Shown in pieces: positions 1 through 8,529 of a stretch of 64,000 bases of DNA. The first letter of the stretch is position 1. The number at the start of each line of letters is the position of its first letter. The translations under genes and the position numbers were made by a program. The stretch is from Nocardia brasiliensis (lineage in GTDB: Bacteria > Actinomycetota > Actinomycetes > Mycobacteriales > Mycobacteriaceae), in the NCBI RefSeq assembly GCF_011801125.1, contig NZ_CP046171.1:3100001-3164000 (forward strand), written 5' to 3'. Under the pieces are notes generated by a model. The model saw only the letters and a program-made list of their open reading frames with translations. It searched no databases and was not told the origin of the DNA.

Positions 1-254
1 GCGTCACCGGCTTGGTCGATCGAGCCGAGCGGCGCGGCCTGGTGCGGCGGATCGCCGTTCCTGGAAACCGGCGCGCCGTCCATGTCACCGTCACCGCCGA
101 CGGCCGCGCCGTCGTGCGTCTGGTACGGGAGGCGGTGCGAGCCGAGATCGGCGATCTGGCAAGCACTTTGAGCGAGCGGCAGCAGGGCGCCTTCGGTCGA
201 TCGATCGAAACACTGATCCTGCATTACGTCACCCGGCACGCAATTCCGGTGTGA
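1..254 (+). CDS. MarR-family transcriptional regulator, C-terminal part (cut by window start)
   Basis: The reading frame is already open at base 3 and stops with TGA at 252-254. The visible 83 residues begin VTGLVDRAERRGLVRR, which matches the recognition-helix end and beta-wing of MarR regulators, where a variable residue run is followed by an RR-x-D/P wing. The rest is the C-terminal dimerisation helix (EIGDLASTLSERQQGAF). MarR proteins are dimeric winged-helix repressors that usually answer to small phenolic ligands. The N-terminal half lies outside the window, so target and ligand cannot be judged. The neighbour downstream is on the opposite strand and convergent. Confidence 0.75.
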   Translation, partial: VTGLVDRAERRGLVRRIAVPGNRRAVHVTVTADGRAVVRLVREAVRAEIGDLASTLSERQQGAFGRSIETLILHYVTRHAIPV

Positions 255-410
255 GCGTCCTCGCTGCCCGTCGGCCAAGCCCTTGACGTCATCCCTGGCC
301 CAGGGGCTTGCCCTGGTCGGGCATCGGTCAGCGGCGTGGCGCGACGAACGCGTGGTCTGTGCCGAGCTCTAGGTGGTGGATCTCCGCTGCGTGGCCGATG
401 TTGTCGCGTA

Positions 411-1292
411 TCACCGCAGCGTGTCGGTGAATTCGCGGAACCGGCGGGCGACGACGGCCGGACGTTGGGCCGGAACCCAGTGGTTCCCCTCGATCTCGTG
501 GGTCCGCAGGTTCGTCGCGAACGGCTGCGGCGCCTCGGTCTGGCAGGCCACCGAGACGTGGATGTCGTCGCGCGGCGCGAGCACCTGGACGGGCACCGTG
601 ACCGGGCGTGGCCGCGGAAACAGCACGGGCCGAATCATATTGGCCCGATAGAGCGCGATGCCGTCGAGGGTGTCGGGCAGTGTGATGGTGTGCGGCGCGG
701 TGCCTTCGGGCTCGCCGCGCACGCTCGACGCCGCCACGATGCGGGACACCAGGCCACGCCGCACCGCGACCTCGGGCAGCGCGGGTAGTTGGAACGGCAC
801 GGAATAGAAGGAGTGCCGCAGCTGGGTCAGCACCTCGCGCGGGTGGCGGCGGATGCCGCGCACCCACACGCCGGTCATGTCGAGTGAGGGCCCCGAGATG
901 CTGGTGAACGACCTTGTCCGGGCGGCGAATTCGGGGTCGGCGACCGCGTCCCAGGCGGCGATGGAACCCCAGTCGTGCGTGAGCAGGTGTGCGCCGTCCG
1001 GCGCGACCGCGTCGAGCACGGTGGTGAGGTCGGCGACCAGCTGCGGAATGCGATAGGCGGCAGTCGAATTCGGCCGCCCGGAGTTACCGGCGCCGCGCAC
1101 GTCGTAGGCGACGACCCGGAAGCGATCGGTGAGCAGTGCGACGACACCGTCCCATACCCGGTGGTCGTCGGGCCAGCCGTGCACGAGCAGCGCGGTCGGC
1201 GCATCGGCGGGGCCGGACTCGTATACGGCCAGTGTCACCCCATCGGTAGCGGTGAGGATCCGGGACGGTTCGGTGTCGGTGAACGTGGTCAT
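411..1292 (-). CDS. alpha/beta hydrolase, epoxide-hydrolase-like
   Basis: A 293-residue alpha/beta-hydrolase-fold protein. The oxyanion-hole motif HGWPDD is at residues 39-44 and a YDVRGAGNSGRP strand-turn at 63-74. The nucleophile elbow reads HDWGS (106-110), so the nucleophile is Asp107 rather than Ser, as in epoxide hydrolases and haloalkane dehalogenases. A later acidic DDIHVS segment and a NHW near the C-terminus complete the likely Asp-Asp/Glu-His triad. No signal peptide, so cytoplasmic. The start was placed at ATG 1292, because the longer frame runs back through the divergent promoter and operator. It is transcribed away from the TetR gene at 1405, which probably represses it. The substrate is unknown. 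Confidence 0.82.
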   Translation of the reverse strand: MTTFTDTEPSRILTATDGVTLAVYESGPADAPTALLVHGWPDDHRVWDGVVALLTDRFRVVAYDVRGAGNSGRPNSTAAYRIPQLVADLTTVLDAVAPDGAHLLTHDWGSIAAWDAVADPEFAARTRSFTSISGPSLDMTGVWVRGIRRHPREVLTQLRHSFYSVPFQLPALPEVAVRRGLVSRIVAASSVRGEPEGTAPHTITLPDTLDGIALYRANMIRPVLFPRPRPVTVPVQVLAPRDDIHVSVACQTEAPQPFATNLRTHEIEGNHWVPAQRPAVVARRFREFTDTLR

Positions 1293-1338
1293 GGCGCACT
1301 GCCTCCAGCTTCGTTGCCCAGAAAGCTTCGATACATGC

Positions 1339-1355
1339 GAGACAAATATTGTCTC
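1339..1355. promoter_or_regulatory. inverted repeat, probable TetR operator
   Basis: GAGACAA-ATA-TTGTCTC: two perfect 7-bp arms around a 3-bp centre, lying between the divergent hydrolase (start 1292) and TetR gene (start 1405). A partial copy (TGTCTC) follows at 1358-1363. Size and position fit a TetR-family operator controlling both genes. This is inferred from sequence only. Confidence 0.65.
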
Positions 1356-1404
1356 TATGTCTCCCGACGATATAGTGGGGTCGACGAACAGACAAGGGAG
1401 GCTC

Positions 1405-2067
1405 GTGTCGCGAGTGACGGAGAACACGCTGCTCAGCAAGCTGACCGCGCCCGACGCGGCGGTGCTGCGCCTGCTGGAGGACGCGGATCAGATCACCGAG
1501 CGGATACTCGCCGCCGCGGTCGAGCAGATGCGGGTCGCCGGCTGGCGGCGCTCGACGGTCGAGGATGTGGCCAAGCGCGCGGGGTTGGGGCGCGCGACGG
1601 TCTACCGCCGGTTCCCGTCGAAGGCCGCGCTCACCGAGGCGGTGCTGCACAGCGAGTTCCGTGACTATCTCGCCGGTAGCACCGCGGCCGTCGCCGGTTG
1701 CACCGATGTCGCCGATCGAATGGCCGAAAGCACCGCTTACACAGTCGAATACCTGCGTAACCATCCGCTGGTGCGGCGGTTGCTCGAGACCGAGCCGGAC
1801 GCCATCTTGCCCGCACTCACCACCGACGCGGGGTTCTTGATCGAGGCGTTCCAGGAATTCTGCCTGGCCGTGTGGAAGCGCGAACTCTACCGGGACGCCC
1901 CGATCTCGGCGGCGACCGAGCAGCATCTGCGTACCGTCGCCGAACTGCACATCCGGATCACGCTGTCGCTGCTGCTGACCCCGCGCACCGCCATCGAACT
2001 CGACACCGTCGCGCAGGCGCGGGCGTTCGCCCGCCGCTACCTCGCGCCGATGCTCGAACGTGATTGA
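1405..2067 (+). CDS. TetR/AcrR family transcriptional regulator
   Basis: A 220-residue regulator. The N-terminal helix-turn-helix is typical of TetR (STVEDVAKRAGLGRATVYRRF, residues about 48-68) and is followed by SKAALTEAVL. The remaining helical domain would bind a ligand. An upstream in-frame ATG at 1357 sits immediately after the palindrome at 1339-1355, so the GTG at 1405, directly preceded by AAGGGAGG (1394-1401), is preferred. GTG 1414 is the alternative with better Shine-Dalgarno spacing. It is divergent from the epoxide-hydrolase-like gene and probably autoregulates through the shared palindrome. No ligand can be named. Confidence 0.85.
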   Translation: MSRVTENTLLSKLTAPDAAVLRLLEDADQITERILAAAVEQMRVAGWRRSTVEDVAKRAGLGRATVYRRFPSKAALTEAVLHSEFRDYLAGSTAAVAGCTDVADRMAESTAYTVEYLRNHPLVRRLLETEPDAILPALTTDAGFLIEAFQEFCLAVWKRELYRDAPISAATEQHLRTVAELHIRITLSLLLTPRTAIELDTVAQARAFARRYLAPMLERD

Positions 2068-2251
2068 ACTCGTCCAGACTGTAGCCGCACCTTAAAGAAC
2101 TGCGCCGGTGGCGCTGAAAGTGCTTCTTAAACAACATAAGTGGAAGGTAGCGGAGGTCTCGAGGCGTCGAGAATTGTTTTACCGTGGTGCCGGTCCGGCC
2201 GGACGGAGACAATCACCGACAGTCATTTGTAGTGAGGGGCACACACCTGTC

Positions 2252-4210
2252 ATGCGTTCGTCGAAACGGTATGCGGTCACCGCGTTGCTGACCGCCGGTG
2301 TCGCGGTCGGATCGGTCGTGGTGGCCGACCCCGCGATCGCGCGGGCGGAACCGATGCCCTGCGTGGCGACCATGAACCTGTTCATCCCGGGCACCTGGGA
2401 AACCGACGAGAATGCCGATCCCGCGCGTCCAATCGGCATGCTCGCGCCGATCGCGGAGGCCATTCAGCGGCAGCAGGGCGCGAATTCGGCGATCTATTTC
2501 ACGCCGTACATGGCTCGCGCCTTCGATAACGGCTACACCTATGCCGACAGCAAGAGCACCGCCGTCGACAACGCTCGAGCCGTGTTGCTCGACTATGGAA
2601 CACGGTGCCCTGCCGCGCGATTCACCATCAACGGCTACAGCCAGGGCGCGGACGCGGCAGGCGATATCGCGGCCGATATCGGCAACGACCGCGGCCCGAT
2701 CCCGGCCGATCGGGTGCTCGCGGTCGGCCTGCTCTCCGATCCGGGCGCGGGCACCAACGGCGAGACCGCGGTCGGGCCCGGCGCGGCGGGGACGGGCATC
2801 GCCGACCCGCGGCCGCAGGGCATGGGCAAGCTGACCGGCCGGGTCACCTCGATCTGCGACCCGAAGGACCTGTACTGCTCGATCCAGAAGGGCAACAACC
2901 CGCTGCTCGGTGCGCTGGGCTCGATCCTGAGCAAGGCGTTGAGCGGTGCGCTGCCCGCCGAAGCGGGCTTTCCGCTGGCGTCGGCGCTGACCGCGGACTT
3001 CTCGCGCGCCGATCTGCCGGGGCTGGCACCGGCGATCGCCGGGTTGACCGCAGCGCTGAGCGCACCGGCCGGCGTGGATGTGGCCAGGGTGCGCACCAGC
3101 GCGGGCACTGTGATGCACACCATCAACCCGCCGGTCGATCTGCTCGACTCGGGCGCGGCCAATCCCGCGGCGACGGCCGAATTGTCCGCCGCCCCGGGCG
3201 GAACCTCGGACCAGCACGCGGGCGAGGTGCTGACCAGAGCGACCCAATGCAATCTGCCCGGCGTCGCGGCGGTGGTCGGGAAGATCGCCGAGATCGCGGA
3301 CAAGATGCTGAGCCGCGGTCTGGGTGAGCTCCGGCCGAGCGATCCGAAGGCGCGGGCGCTGCGGGCCGCCGCCGTCGCGGTCAGCGACCGGATCACTCCG
3401 CTGGCCGCCACGCCGCCCGAGGTGCTCGGCTCGGCGACGCGAACGCTGTCGCTGCTCAAACCCACCGTGCTGGTTGATCAGGCGCTCGATGTCGCGGCCG
3501 AGGTCACCAGCTTCGATCTGCCCGCGATCCTGGCCGATCTGGCGTTGCTGCCGCAGCGGGTCGTCGCGATGGACGCCGAGGGCGTGCACCAGGTCGCGAG
3601 CGCGCTGAATGATCAGTTGCAGCCGCTGGTGCGGCTCGTCGGGTCGGTCGACCTCGGCTGGATCTCCCAGGTGCTGGCGGTGCTACCGGACGCGCTCGGC
3701 TTCACCGAGGTGGCCGCGACGGTGACCTCGATCCTGTCCGGTGTCGACATCACACGGCTGGCGCAGATCGTCGGCCGGATCCAGGATGTCGCGGCGTCGG
3801 TGCTGCAGCGGCTGGTGCCGCCGCCGGGCCAGGCGCCCGATCTGGTCGGCGCGGGCACCGCGCTGTCGGGCTTGCTCCCGATCGGCCAGGACCTGGCCGC
3901 GGTGGCGGGCGATCTGCTGGCGCCCAAACCGCGACCGAAGCCGCCGAGTGTCCTGGGTAAGCGGGCCGATGTGCCGGCGCGCTCCGTCGCCGACACCGCG
4001 GCCGCCGACCCGATCGCGCCGTTCACCCGGCTGCTCAGCTTCCGCGATCTCAACCTGGGCACGCTGATCCGCGACGGGCTCAGTGCCGCGAGCTTCGTCG
4101 CGTCCAACGCGCACACCAACTACGGCTCGCTGATCGTCGACGACTCCGGCCGCAACGCCGTGCAGTGGCTCGGCGACTGGATGAACCAGCGCATCGGCCG
4201 CGTCAAGTGA
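2252..4210 (+). CDS. secreted cutinase-family serine hydrolase with long internal insert
   Basis: A 652-residue secreted protein. Residues 1-32 form a Sec signal peptide (basic start, hydrophobic 8-25, AxA-type cleavage near 31-33). The cutinase fold follows, with first-disulphide cysteines at 37 and 119, the nucleophile elbow GYSQG with Ser130, and CDPKDLYC (202-209) carrying the probable catalytic Asp206. In ordinary cutinases (about 200-230 aa) the catalytic His follows within roughly 15 residues. Here the best matching motif, HTNYGS with His621, lies at the extreme C-terminus, leaving an Ala/Leu-rich helical insert of about 400 residues. His289 is an alternative. Cutinase-like enzymes cleave polyester or lipid esters outside the cell. 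Start at ATG 2252 because it begins the signal peptide and follows GAGGGG. Confidence 0.85.
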   Translation: MRSSKRYAVTALLTAGVAVGSVVVADPAIARAEPMPCVATMNLFIPGTWETDENADPARPIGMLAPIAEAIQRQQGANSAIYFTPYMARAFDNGYTYADSKSTAVDNARAVLLDYGTRCPAARFTINGYSQGADAAGDIAADIGNDRGPIPADRVLAVGLLSDPGAGTNGETAVGPGAAGTGIADPRPQGMGKLTGRVTSICDPKDLYCSIQKGNNPLLGALGSILSKALSGALPAEAGFPLASALTADFSRADLPGLAPAIAGLTAALSAPAGVDVARVRTSAGTVMHTINPPVDLLDSGAANPAATAELSAAPGGTSDQHAGEVLTRATQCNLPGVAAVVGKIAEIADKMLSRGLGELRPSDPKARALRAAAVAVSDRITPLAATPPEVLGSATRTLSLLKPTVLVDQALDVAAEVTSFDLPAILADLALLPQRVVAMDAEGVHQVASALNDQLQPLVRLVGSVDLGWISQVLAVLPDALGFTEVAATVTSILSGVDITRLAQIVGRIQDVAASVLQRLVPPPGQAPDLVGAGTALSGLLPIGQDLAAVAGDLLAPKPRPKPPSVLGKRADVPARSVADTAAADPIAPFTRLLSFRDLNLGTLIRDGLSAASFVASNAHTNYGSLIVDDSGRNAVQWLGDWMNQRIGRVK

Positions 4211-4221
4211 GCGGGCGCGGG

Positions 4222-6744
4222 TCAGTCGCGGGCCGGCTCGATTCGTGCGGGCACGTTCTTGTGCCACGGCGTGCCCGCGAACCGGTCGCGTCGCTCGACC
4301 GAGGTCAGTTCGTTGGCGGCGACCCCGGTTCGGATCGGCGCTCCGCTGCCGTCGGTGGTGTCCAGGCCCATGCCGTTGGGGAGTGAGAGGTGACCCTGCT
4401 GCATCATGTCGCTGATCTCTACCACGGCTGTGGCCCGGCCGGTTTCGGTGATCACGGTGACTCGCGTTCCGTCGCGCAGCGCGAGTTCGGCCGCGTCGGC
4501 GGGGCTTATCCGTAGTTCGCCGTCGCCACCGCGCCGTCGCCACCCCGGATCCCGGATGATGGTGTTGGCGGTGAACGCCCGGCGCTCGCCGGCGGACAAC
4601 GTGAACGGGTACTCGTCGGTGGTGAAATCCGGTGGCGTGACGCGCAACTGGTCGAGCTCGGCGATCAGCTCGGGAATGTGCACGGTGAACCGGCGGTCCC
4701 GGCGTTTGACGTAGGCCCAGACGTCGTCCCAGGTGTCGACGGTGAAGGTGACACCGGCGTGCCGGGTGAGGATGGCGTCGAAAAGCCGCTCACCGGGCTC
4801 GATTCCGGTGCCGGTGAAGCCGGCCCGGCGCACCGCGGCCGGGTTGGCGAAGGCGCACAGGTGCGCGGCGCCCCACAGTGTGGCCGCGTTGGCCGCGCCC
4901 GCGGGCAGGTGCGGGCCGAGCGCCTCGTGCAGCAGATAAGGTGCGAGATTCAGCAGGGACGGATTGCCCGCGACCGCGCTGAAGAAGGTCAGGGCGAAGG
5001 TGTCCGTGCCGTTCTCGCGCGCCCGGACCAGGCGATCGACCAGCGCCGGATCGACAAGTCCCAGTTCCCGAATGACACCCGTGTAGATGTCGGACTCGGC
5101 TCGCGTGCCCGGCAACGGGTCGAGTACCGGCGGGCGCAGCTGAAAGGTGTTGTGCGGGAACTCGACATTGAAGAAGGTCGACTCCCACTTCTCGAACTGG
5201 CTGCTCGCCGGCAATACGTAGTCGGCGACCCGCGCGGTCTCGGTCAGCGCCACGTCGATCACCACCGAGAGCTCGAGGCTGCGCATTGCCGTGCGCATCC
5301 GCTCCGAATCCGCCAGTGAGTGCACCGGATTGGAGCTGTCGATCCACATCGCGCGGAACCGGTCCGGGTGATCGGTCAGGATCTCCTCGGTGATCGAGTT
5401 ACAGGGCACCAGACCGGCGATGATGCGCGCGCCGGTGACCGGCGTGGTCTTGCCGCCCGCGGCACTGCCGCCGCCCATCCCGCCGAGATTGCCCGCCAGC
5501 GCGGGCACCGCGGTCCGCAGCAGCGTCCGGGTGAGGCGGCGCGTCGGCGCGGCGGTCACCGGCGCGGTGGCGAGGGTGGGCAGCAGCGCGGACAGCGCGG
5601 TCGCGCCGCGCGCGGTCGTCTCGGCGATCACCTTGCGCCACTGCTTGCTGATTCCCTTGGCCGGCTTGCCTTTCGGCGCGCCACCGGTGCCCGCGACCGC
5701 GGCGAGGGTCGAATGCAGATACATGGTGCCGGGGCGGCCGAAATTGCCGGTGAGAATCCACAGCAGCTTGTTCAGATACGACACCAGCGTGCTGTGCGGC
5801 GCCTGCTGGATGCCGAGGTCTTCGTAGGTGGTGGCGCTGCGGGCCGCGGCGAAGCGGCGAGTCGCGGTGCGCAACAGCTCTTCCGGGACACCGCAGTGCG
5901 CGGCGAACTCTGCCACCGGGATGGTGGCCAGCGCGGCGAGCACCGGCGCGAGGCCGGTGGTGTGCGCGCGCAGGAAGGCGTGATCGAGCAGATCCTCTTC
6001 GACCAGCACCGCCAGCATGGCCGAGACGCACCATGCGTCGGTGCCGGGGCGCACCTGAAGATGGAAGTCGGCCAGCCGCGCGGTCTCGCTGCGCCGCGGA
6101 TCGATGACGATCATCGCCCGTGCCGGGTCGGCGGCAATGGCTTTCAGGGTCGGACGGGCGCGCGGGAAGCTGTGCGACTGCCACGGATTCTTGCCGAGGA
6201 ACAGCACGACCTCGGCATGCTCGAAATCGCCCTTCGTGTGGCCGCCGTACAGCTTGCCGTCCACCCACATCTCGCCGGTCTTCTCCTGCGCCAGCGCGTT
6301 CGAGTAGTATTTCGCGCCCAGCGCCGCCATCAGCGCCTTGCCGTAGGCGCCGCCGAGGTGATTGCCCTGCCCGCCACCGCCGTAGAAGAAGATCTTGTCG
6401 CCGCCGTGCCGCGCCCGAACCGCCAGCAGTTTCGCGGTGATCTCCGAAAGGGCTGTGTCCCAGCTGATTTCCTCGTAGGTGCCGTCGGCCGCGCGGCGCA
6501 GGGGAGTGGTGATGCGGTGCCTGCCGTTCTGGTAGAAGTCCAGCCGCAGGGCCTTCTCGCAGGTGTAGCCGCCCGAGGCGGGATGGTCCTTGTCGCCGCG
6601 GATGCGGCTCAGCTTGCGGCCGTCGAGCTTGATCTCGATGCCGCAGTTGCACTCGCACAGAATGCAGGCGGACTTGTGCCAGTCGTCATCGGTGCGCGCC
6701 GACGGTCCGGCGGACTCTGGGCGACGCGCCTGCTCTGTGGACAC
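4222..6744 (-). CDS. molybdopterin-dependent oxidoreductase with [4Fe-4S] motif (formate dehydrogenase/nitrate reductase type)
   Basis: An 840-residue member of the DMSO reductase superfamily. The N-terminal Fe-S motif is intact: Cys27-x2-Cys30-x3-Cys34 and Cys62 in GGYTCEKALR. The molybdopterin domains follow (GNHLGGAYGKAL, LFLGKNPWQSHS, IVIDPRRSETA, ADYVLPASSQFEKWEST), and a C-terminal aspartate-decarboxylase-like barrel contains GMGLDTTDGSG. There is no TAT signal, so it is probably cytoplasmic. GTG at 6744 was chosen for its AGGAGGA Shine-Dalgarno; the upstream frame is rich in non-coding-like residues. It stands alone, with no partner subunits nearby, so the electron acceptor is unknown. 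It is only distantly like the Fe-S-less molybdopterin enzyme at 53.9-56.3 kb. Confidence 0.85.
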   Translation of the reverse strand: MSTEQARRPESAGPSARTDDDWHKSACILCECNCGIEIKLDGRKLSRIRGDKDHPASGGYTCEKALRLDFYQNGRHRITTPLRRAADGTYEEISWDTALSEITAKLLAVRARHGGDKIFFYGGGGQGNHLGGAYGKALMAALGAKYYSNALAQEKTGEMWVDGKLYGGHTKGDFEHAEVVLFLGKNPWQSHSFPRARPTLKAIAADPARAMIVIDPRRSETARLADFHLQVRPGTDAWCVSAMLAVLVEEDLLDHAFLRAHTTGLAPVLAALATIPVAEFAAHCGVPEELLRTATRRFAAARSATTYEDLGIQQAPHSTLVSYLNKLLWILTGNFGRPGTMYLHSTLAAVAGTGGAPKGKPAKGISKQWRKVIAETTARGATALSALLPTLATAPVTAAPTRRLTRTLLRTAVPALAGNLGGMGGGSAAGGKTTPVTGARIIAGLVPCNSITEEILTDHPDRFRAMWIDSSNPVHSLADSERMRTAMRSLELSVVIDVALTETARVADYVLPASSQFEKWESTFFNVEFPHNTFQLRPPVLDPLPGTRAESDIYTGVIRELGLVDPALVDRLVRARENGTDTFALTFFSAVAGNPSLLNLAPYLLHEALGPHLPAGAANAATLWGAAHLCAFANPAAVRRAGFTGTGIEPGERLFDAILTRHAGVTFTVDTWDDVWAYVKRRDRRFTVHIPELIAELDQLRVTPPDFTTDEYPFTLSAGERRAFTANTIIRDPGWRRRGGDGELRISPADAAELALRDGTRVTVITETGRATAVVEISDMMQQGHLSLPNGMGLDTTDGSGAPIRTGVAANELTSVERRDRFAGTPWHKNVPARIEPARD

Positions 6745-6972
6745 GGGTTCCTCCTGCGTTGGGCTCGTACGCGACTGCTGGCTGCCGGAGCATGAATAGA
6801 CCGATCGTACTATCGAGCATTGCTTGTGACAATCGGTAACGCCTATGCCGGTCTCGGCTCGGCGGCCCACGCAAGAACCGACCGCTACTCGGCAATTCCG
6901 TGCATCGCGACCGCGGCGTTGCGGGCGATAGCTTTCGAACCGGTACGCCACGCGGACGAAAGAAGCCTCACC

Positions 6973-7170
6973 ATGCAGAGCTACGACGTGGTCGCGACCA
7001 CGGCCGCACCGCGGGCCGTGGTCTGGGCTCTGGGGTCCGCTGATCGATGCGCGGACCTGGCCCGCGGGGTCGACAGCCTGGAACTCGAGCGCTCCCATGG
7101 GCTCGACCCGGGCGGTCACGATCAGATCGGGGCGGTGCGCGCGTTCCGCACGGGTGCCCGAGTGATTACA
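6973..7170 (+). pseudogene. SRPBCC (polyketide cyclase/START-like) family remnant
   Basis: The stretch reads MQSYDVVATTAAPRAVVWAL, then in another frame DARTWPA, then again in the first frame VDSLELERSHGLDPGG and IGAVRAFRTG. This order matches the first 65 or so residues of SRPBCC lipid-binding/cyclase-like proteins, but two compensating small indels near 7032 and 7068 scramble the middle, and the family's C-terminal half is missing. The coding track runs into the 3' end of the rbsD-like gene on the opposite strand. I read it as a decayed fragment. The 228 bases before it (6745-6972) contain no recognisable gene. Confidence 0.6.
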
Positions 7171-7552
7171 GCCAGGGCACCCCGGCGCGGAACAGGACGT
7201 TGGCGTAGGGGAGGGCCTCGCCGGTGCGAACCACGAAGCGGCACCGCCCGATTCGCTCTTTGAAGGCCTCGTGCGGGAGGAGCTCGGCATCGAGGCGCCG
7301 CAGCAGCTCGGTGGCCTCCTGGTTCACCGCGGCGACCTCGGCGCTGCCCCACGCCGCCTCGACGGTCACCTCGGCCAGGATCAGCTCGACCACCTGCGCG
7401 AAACGCGGTAGCCCATAACTGATTCCGAGATCGATGACCCGTATGCCGGGCGGCACCGGCAGGCCGGAGTCGCTCACCGCGAAGGTGTCGGTATGCCGTA
7501 GGGCGACCAGTGCCGAGGTCAGCTCGGCATGGATCAGACCGGTTGTGCGCAT
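7166..7552 (-). CDS. rbsD: D-ribose pyranase
   Basis: A 128-residue protein, the normal length for RbsD. The start MRTTGLIHAELTSALVALRH followed by TDTFAVSDSGLPVPPG matches the family; His20 is the conserved active-site residue. RbsD/FucU proteins interconvert pyranose and furanose (or anomeric) forms of imported sugars so that a kinase can use them. It is the last gene of the leftward sugar operon, 17 bases after the ribokinase gene. The start was set at ATG 7552, where family similarity begins. Cytoplasmic. Confidence 0.88.
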   Translation of the reverse strand: MRTTGLIHAELTSALVALRHTDTFAVSDSGLPVPPGIRVIDLGISYGLPRFAQVVELILAEVTVEAAWGSAEVAAVNQEATELLRRLDAELLPHEAFKERIGRCRFVVRTGEALPYANVLFRAGVPWL

Positions 7553-7569
7553 GGGGATTCCACTCTCGG

Positions 7570-8529
7570 CTAAAAGGGGCTCGCGGCCGGGTCCGGCAGG
7601 TCGAGCGAAACGGGGCGCGGCACGTCGGCCAGTGCGGCGAGGATCTGTGGTCGGGTCGGATAGGCCGCGTGCGTTCCGGGGGACCGGACCGACAGCGCCG
7701 CGGCGGCGGTGGCGAAGGTGATCGCCGCGTCGAGGCCGAGTCCGTCGGCGAGGCCGGTGCACAGCGCGCCGACGAAGGCGTCGCCCGCGCCGGTGGAATC
7801 CACCGAGTCAACCTGCGGTGCCGCGTGATACACGAGCTCGGTACCGCCGCGGGCGGCGAGGGAACCGGCGGCGCCAAGGGTGGCGACCACCGCGGGCGCA
7901 CCCCGCAGACACAGCGAGTGCGCGGCGCGGGCGGCCTGGTCCCGGTCGGCCGTCGGCAGGCCGCTGATCGTCGCGAGCTCGTGCTCGTTCACCACCAGCG
8001 GGTCGCACCGGCGTAGCAGCGCGTCGTCGAGTTCGGTGGCGGGCGCGGCATTCAGCACGAACCGGCGGGCACGGCCCGCCGCCCAGGCGGCCACGGATAG
8101 CGGGATCTCCAGTTGCGCGACAACGACATCCGCGGCGGCCAGCAGCTCGGCCTCCGGCATGCCCGCCAGGGTCTCTTCCGGCTCCCAGCGGTAGTTGGCG
8201 GCGGGGTCGACCACGATCTGGTTCTCACCCGACGCCACCGTGACATAGGCCGTCCCGGTGCGCGCCCCGGGAACCTCACGCAGCGCGGTCGATTCGATGC
8301 CGGCCAGCGCCTCCCGGCAGCGCGGCAGGGTCGCGTCGCTGCCGATCCGCCCGATGAAGTGCACCTGCGCGCCCGCCCGCACCGCGGCCACCGCCTGGTT
8401 GGATCCCTTGCCGCCCACATTGGTTCGCGCGGCGACGGCGAGAACGGTCTCACCGGGACCAGGCAGCGTCGGCACCTCGCAGACGATGTCCTGATTGATC
8501 GAACCGATCACCGCGACTCGGCCGGTCAC
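7570..8529 (-). CDS. rbsK: ribokinase (PfkB family)
   Basis: A 319-residue PfkB-family sugar kinase. PfkB signature 1 is seen as NVGGKGSNQAVAAVRAG (residues about 37-53), and signature 2 as DSTGAGDAFVGALC with catalytic Asp in GAGD. The substrate-side segment GSINQDIVCEVPTLP is typical of ribokinases. It phosphorylates ribose or a related furanose at O-5 with ATP after import. Start is GTG 8529, which overlaps the stop of the ABC ATPase gene (GTGA, 8526-8529), so translation is coupled. The specificity is assigned from operon context and could be for another pentose or ketose. Confidence 0.88.
   Translation of the reverse strand: MTGRVAVIGSINQDIVCEVPTLPGPGETVLAVAARTNVGGKGSNQAVAAVRAGAQVHFIGRIGSDATLPRCREALAGIESTALREVPGARTGTAYVTVASGENQIVVDPAANYRWEPEETLAGMPEAELLAAADVVVAQLEIPLSVAAWAAGRARRFVLNAAPATELDDALLRRCDPLVVNEHELATISGLPTADRDQAARAAHSLCLRGAPAVVATLGAAGSLAARGGTELVYHAAPQVDSVDSTGAGDAFVGALCTGLADGLGLDAAITFATAAAALSVRSPGTHAAYPTRPQILAALADVPRPVSLDLPDPAASPF

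Noticed and set aside
1357..1404. ATG 1357 as start of the TetR gene
   Set aside because: It begins directly after the operator palindrome and has no Shine-Dalgarno. GTG 1405 with AAGGGAGG is more plausible.
6820..7263. An intact 147-codon rightward gene
   Set aside because: It mixes family-like and random sequence and runs antisense into rbsD; it is better explained as a frameshifted SRPBCC remnant.
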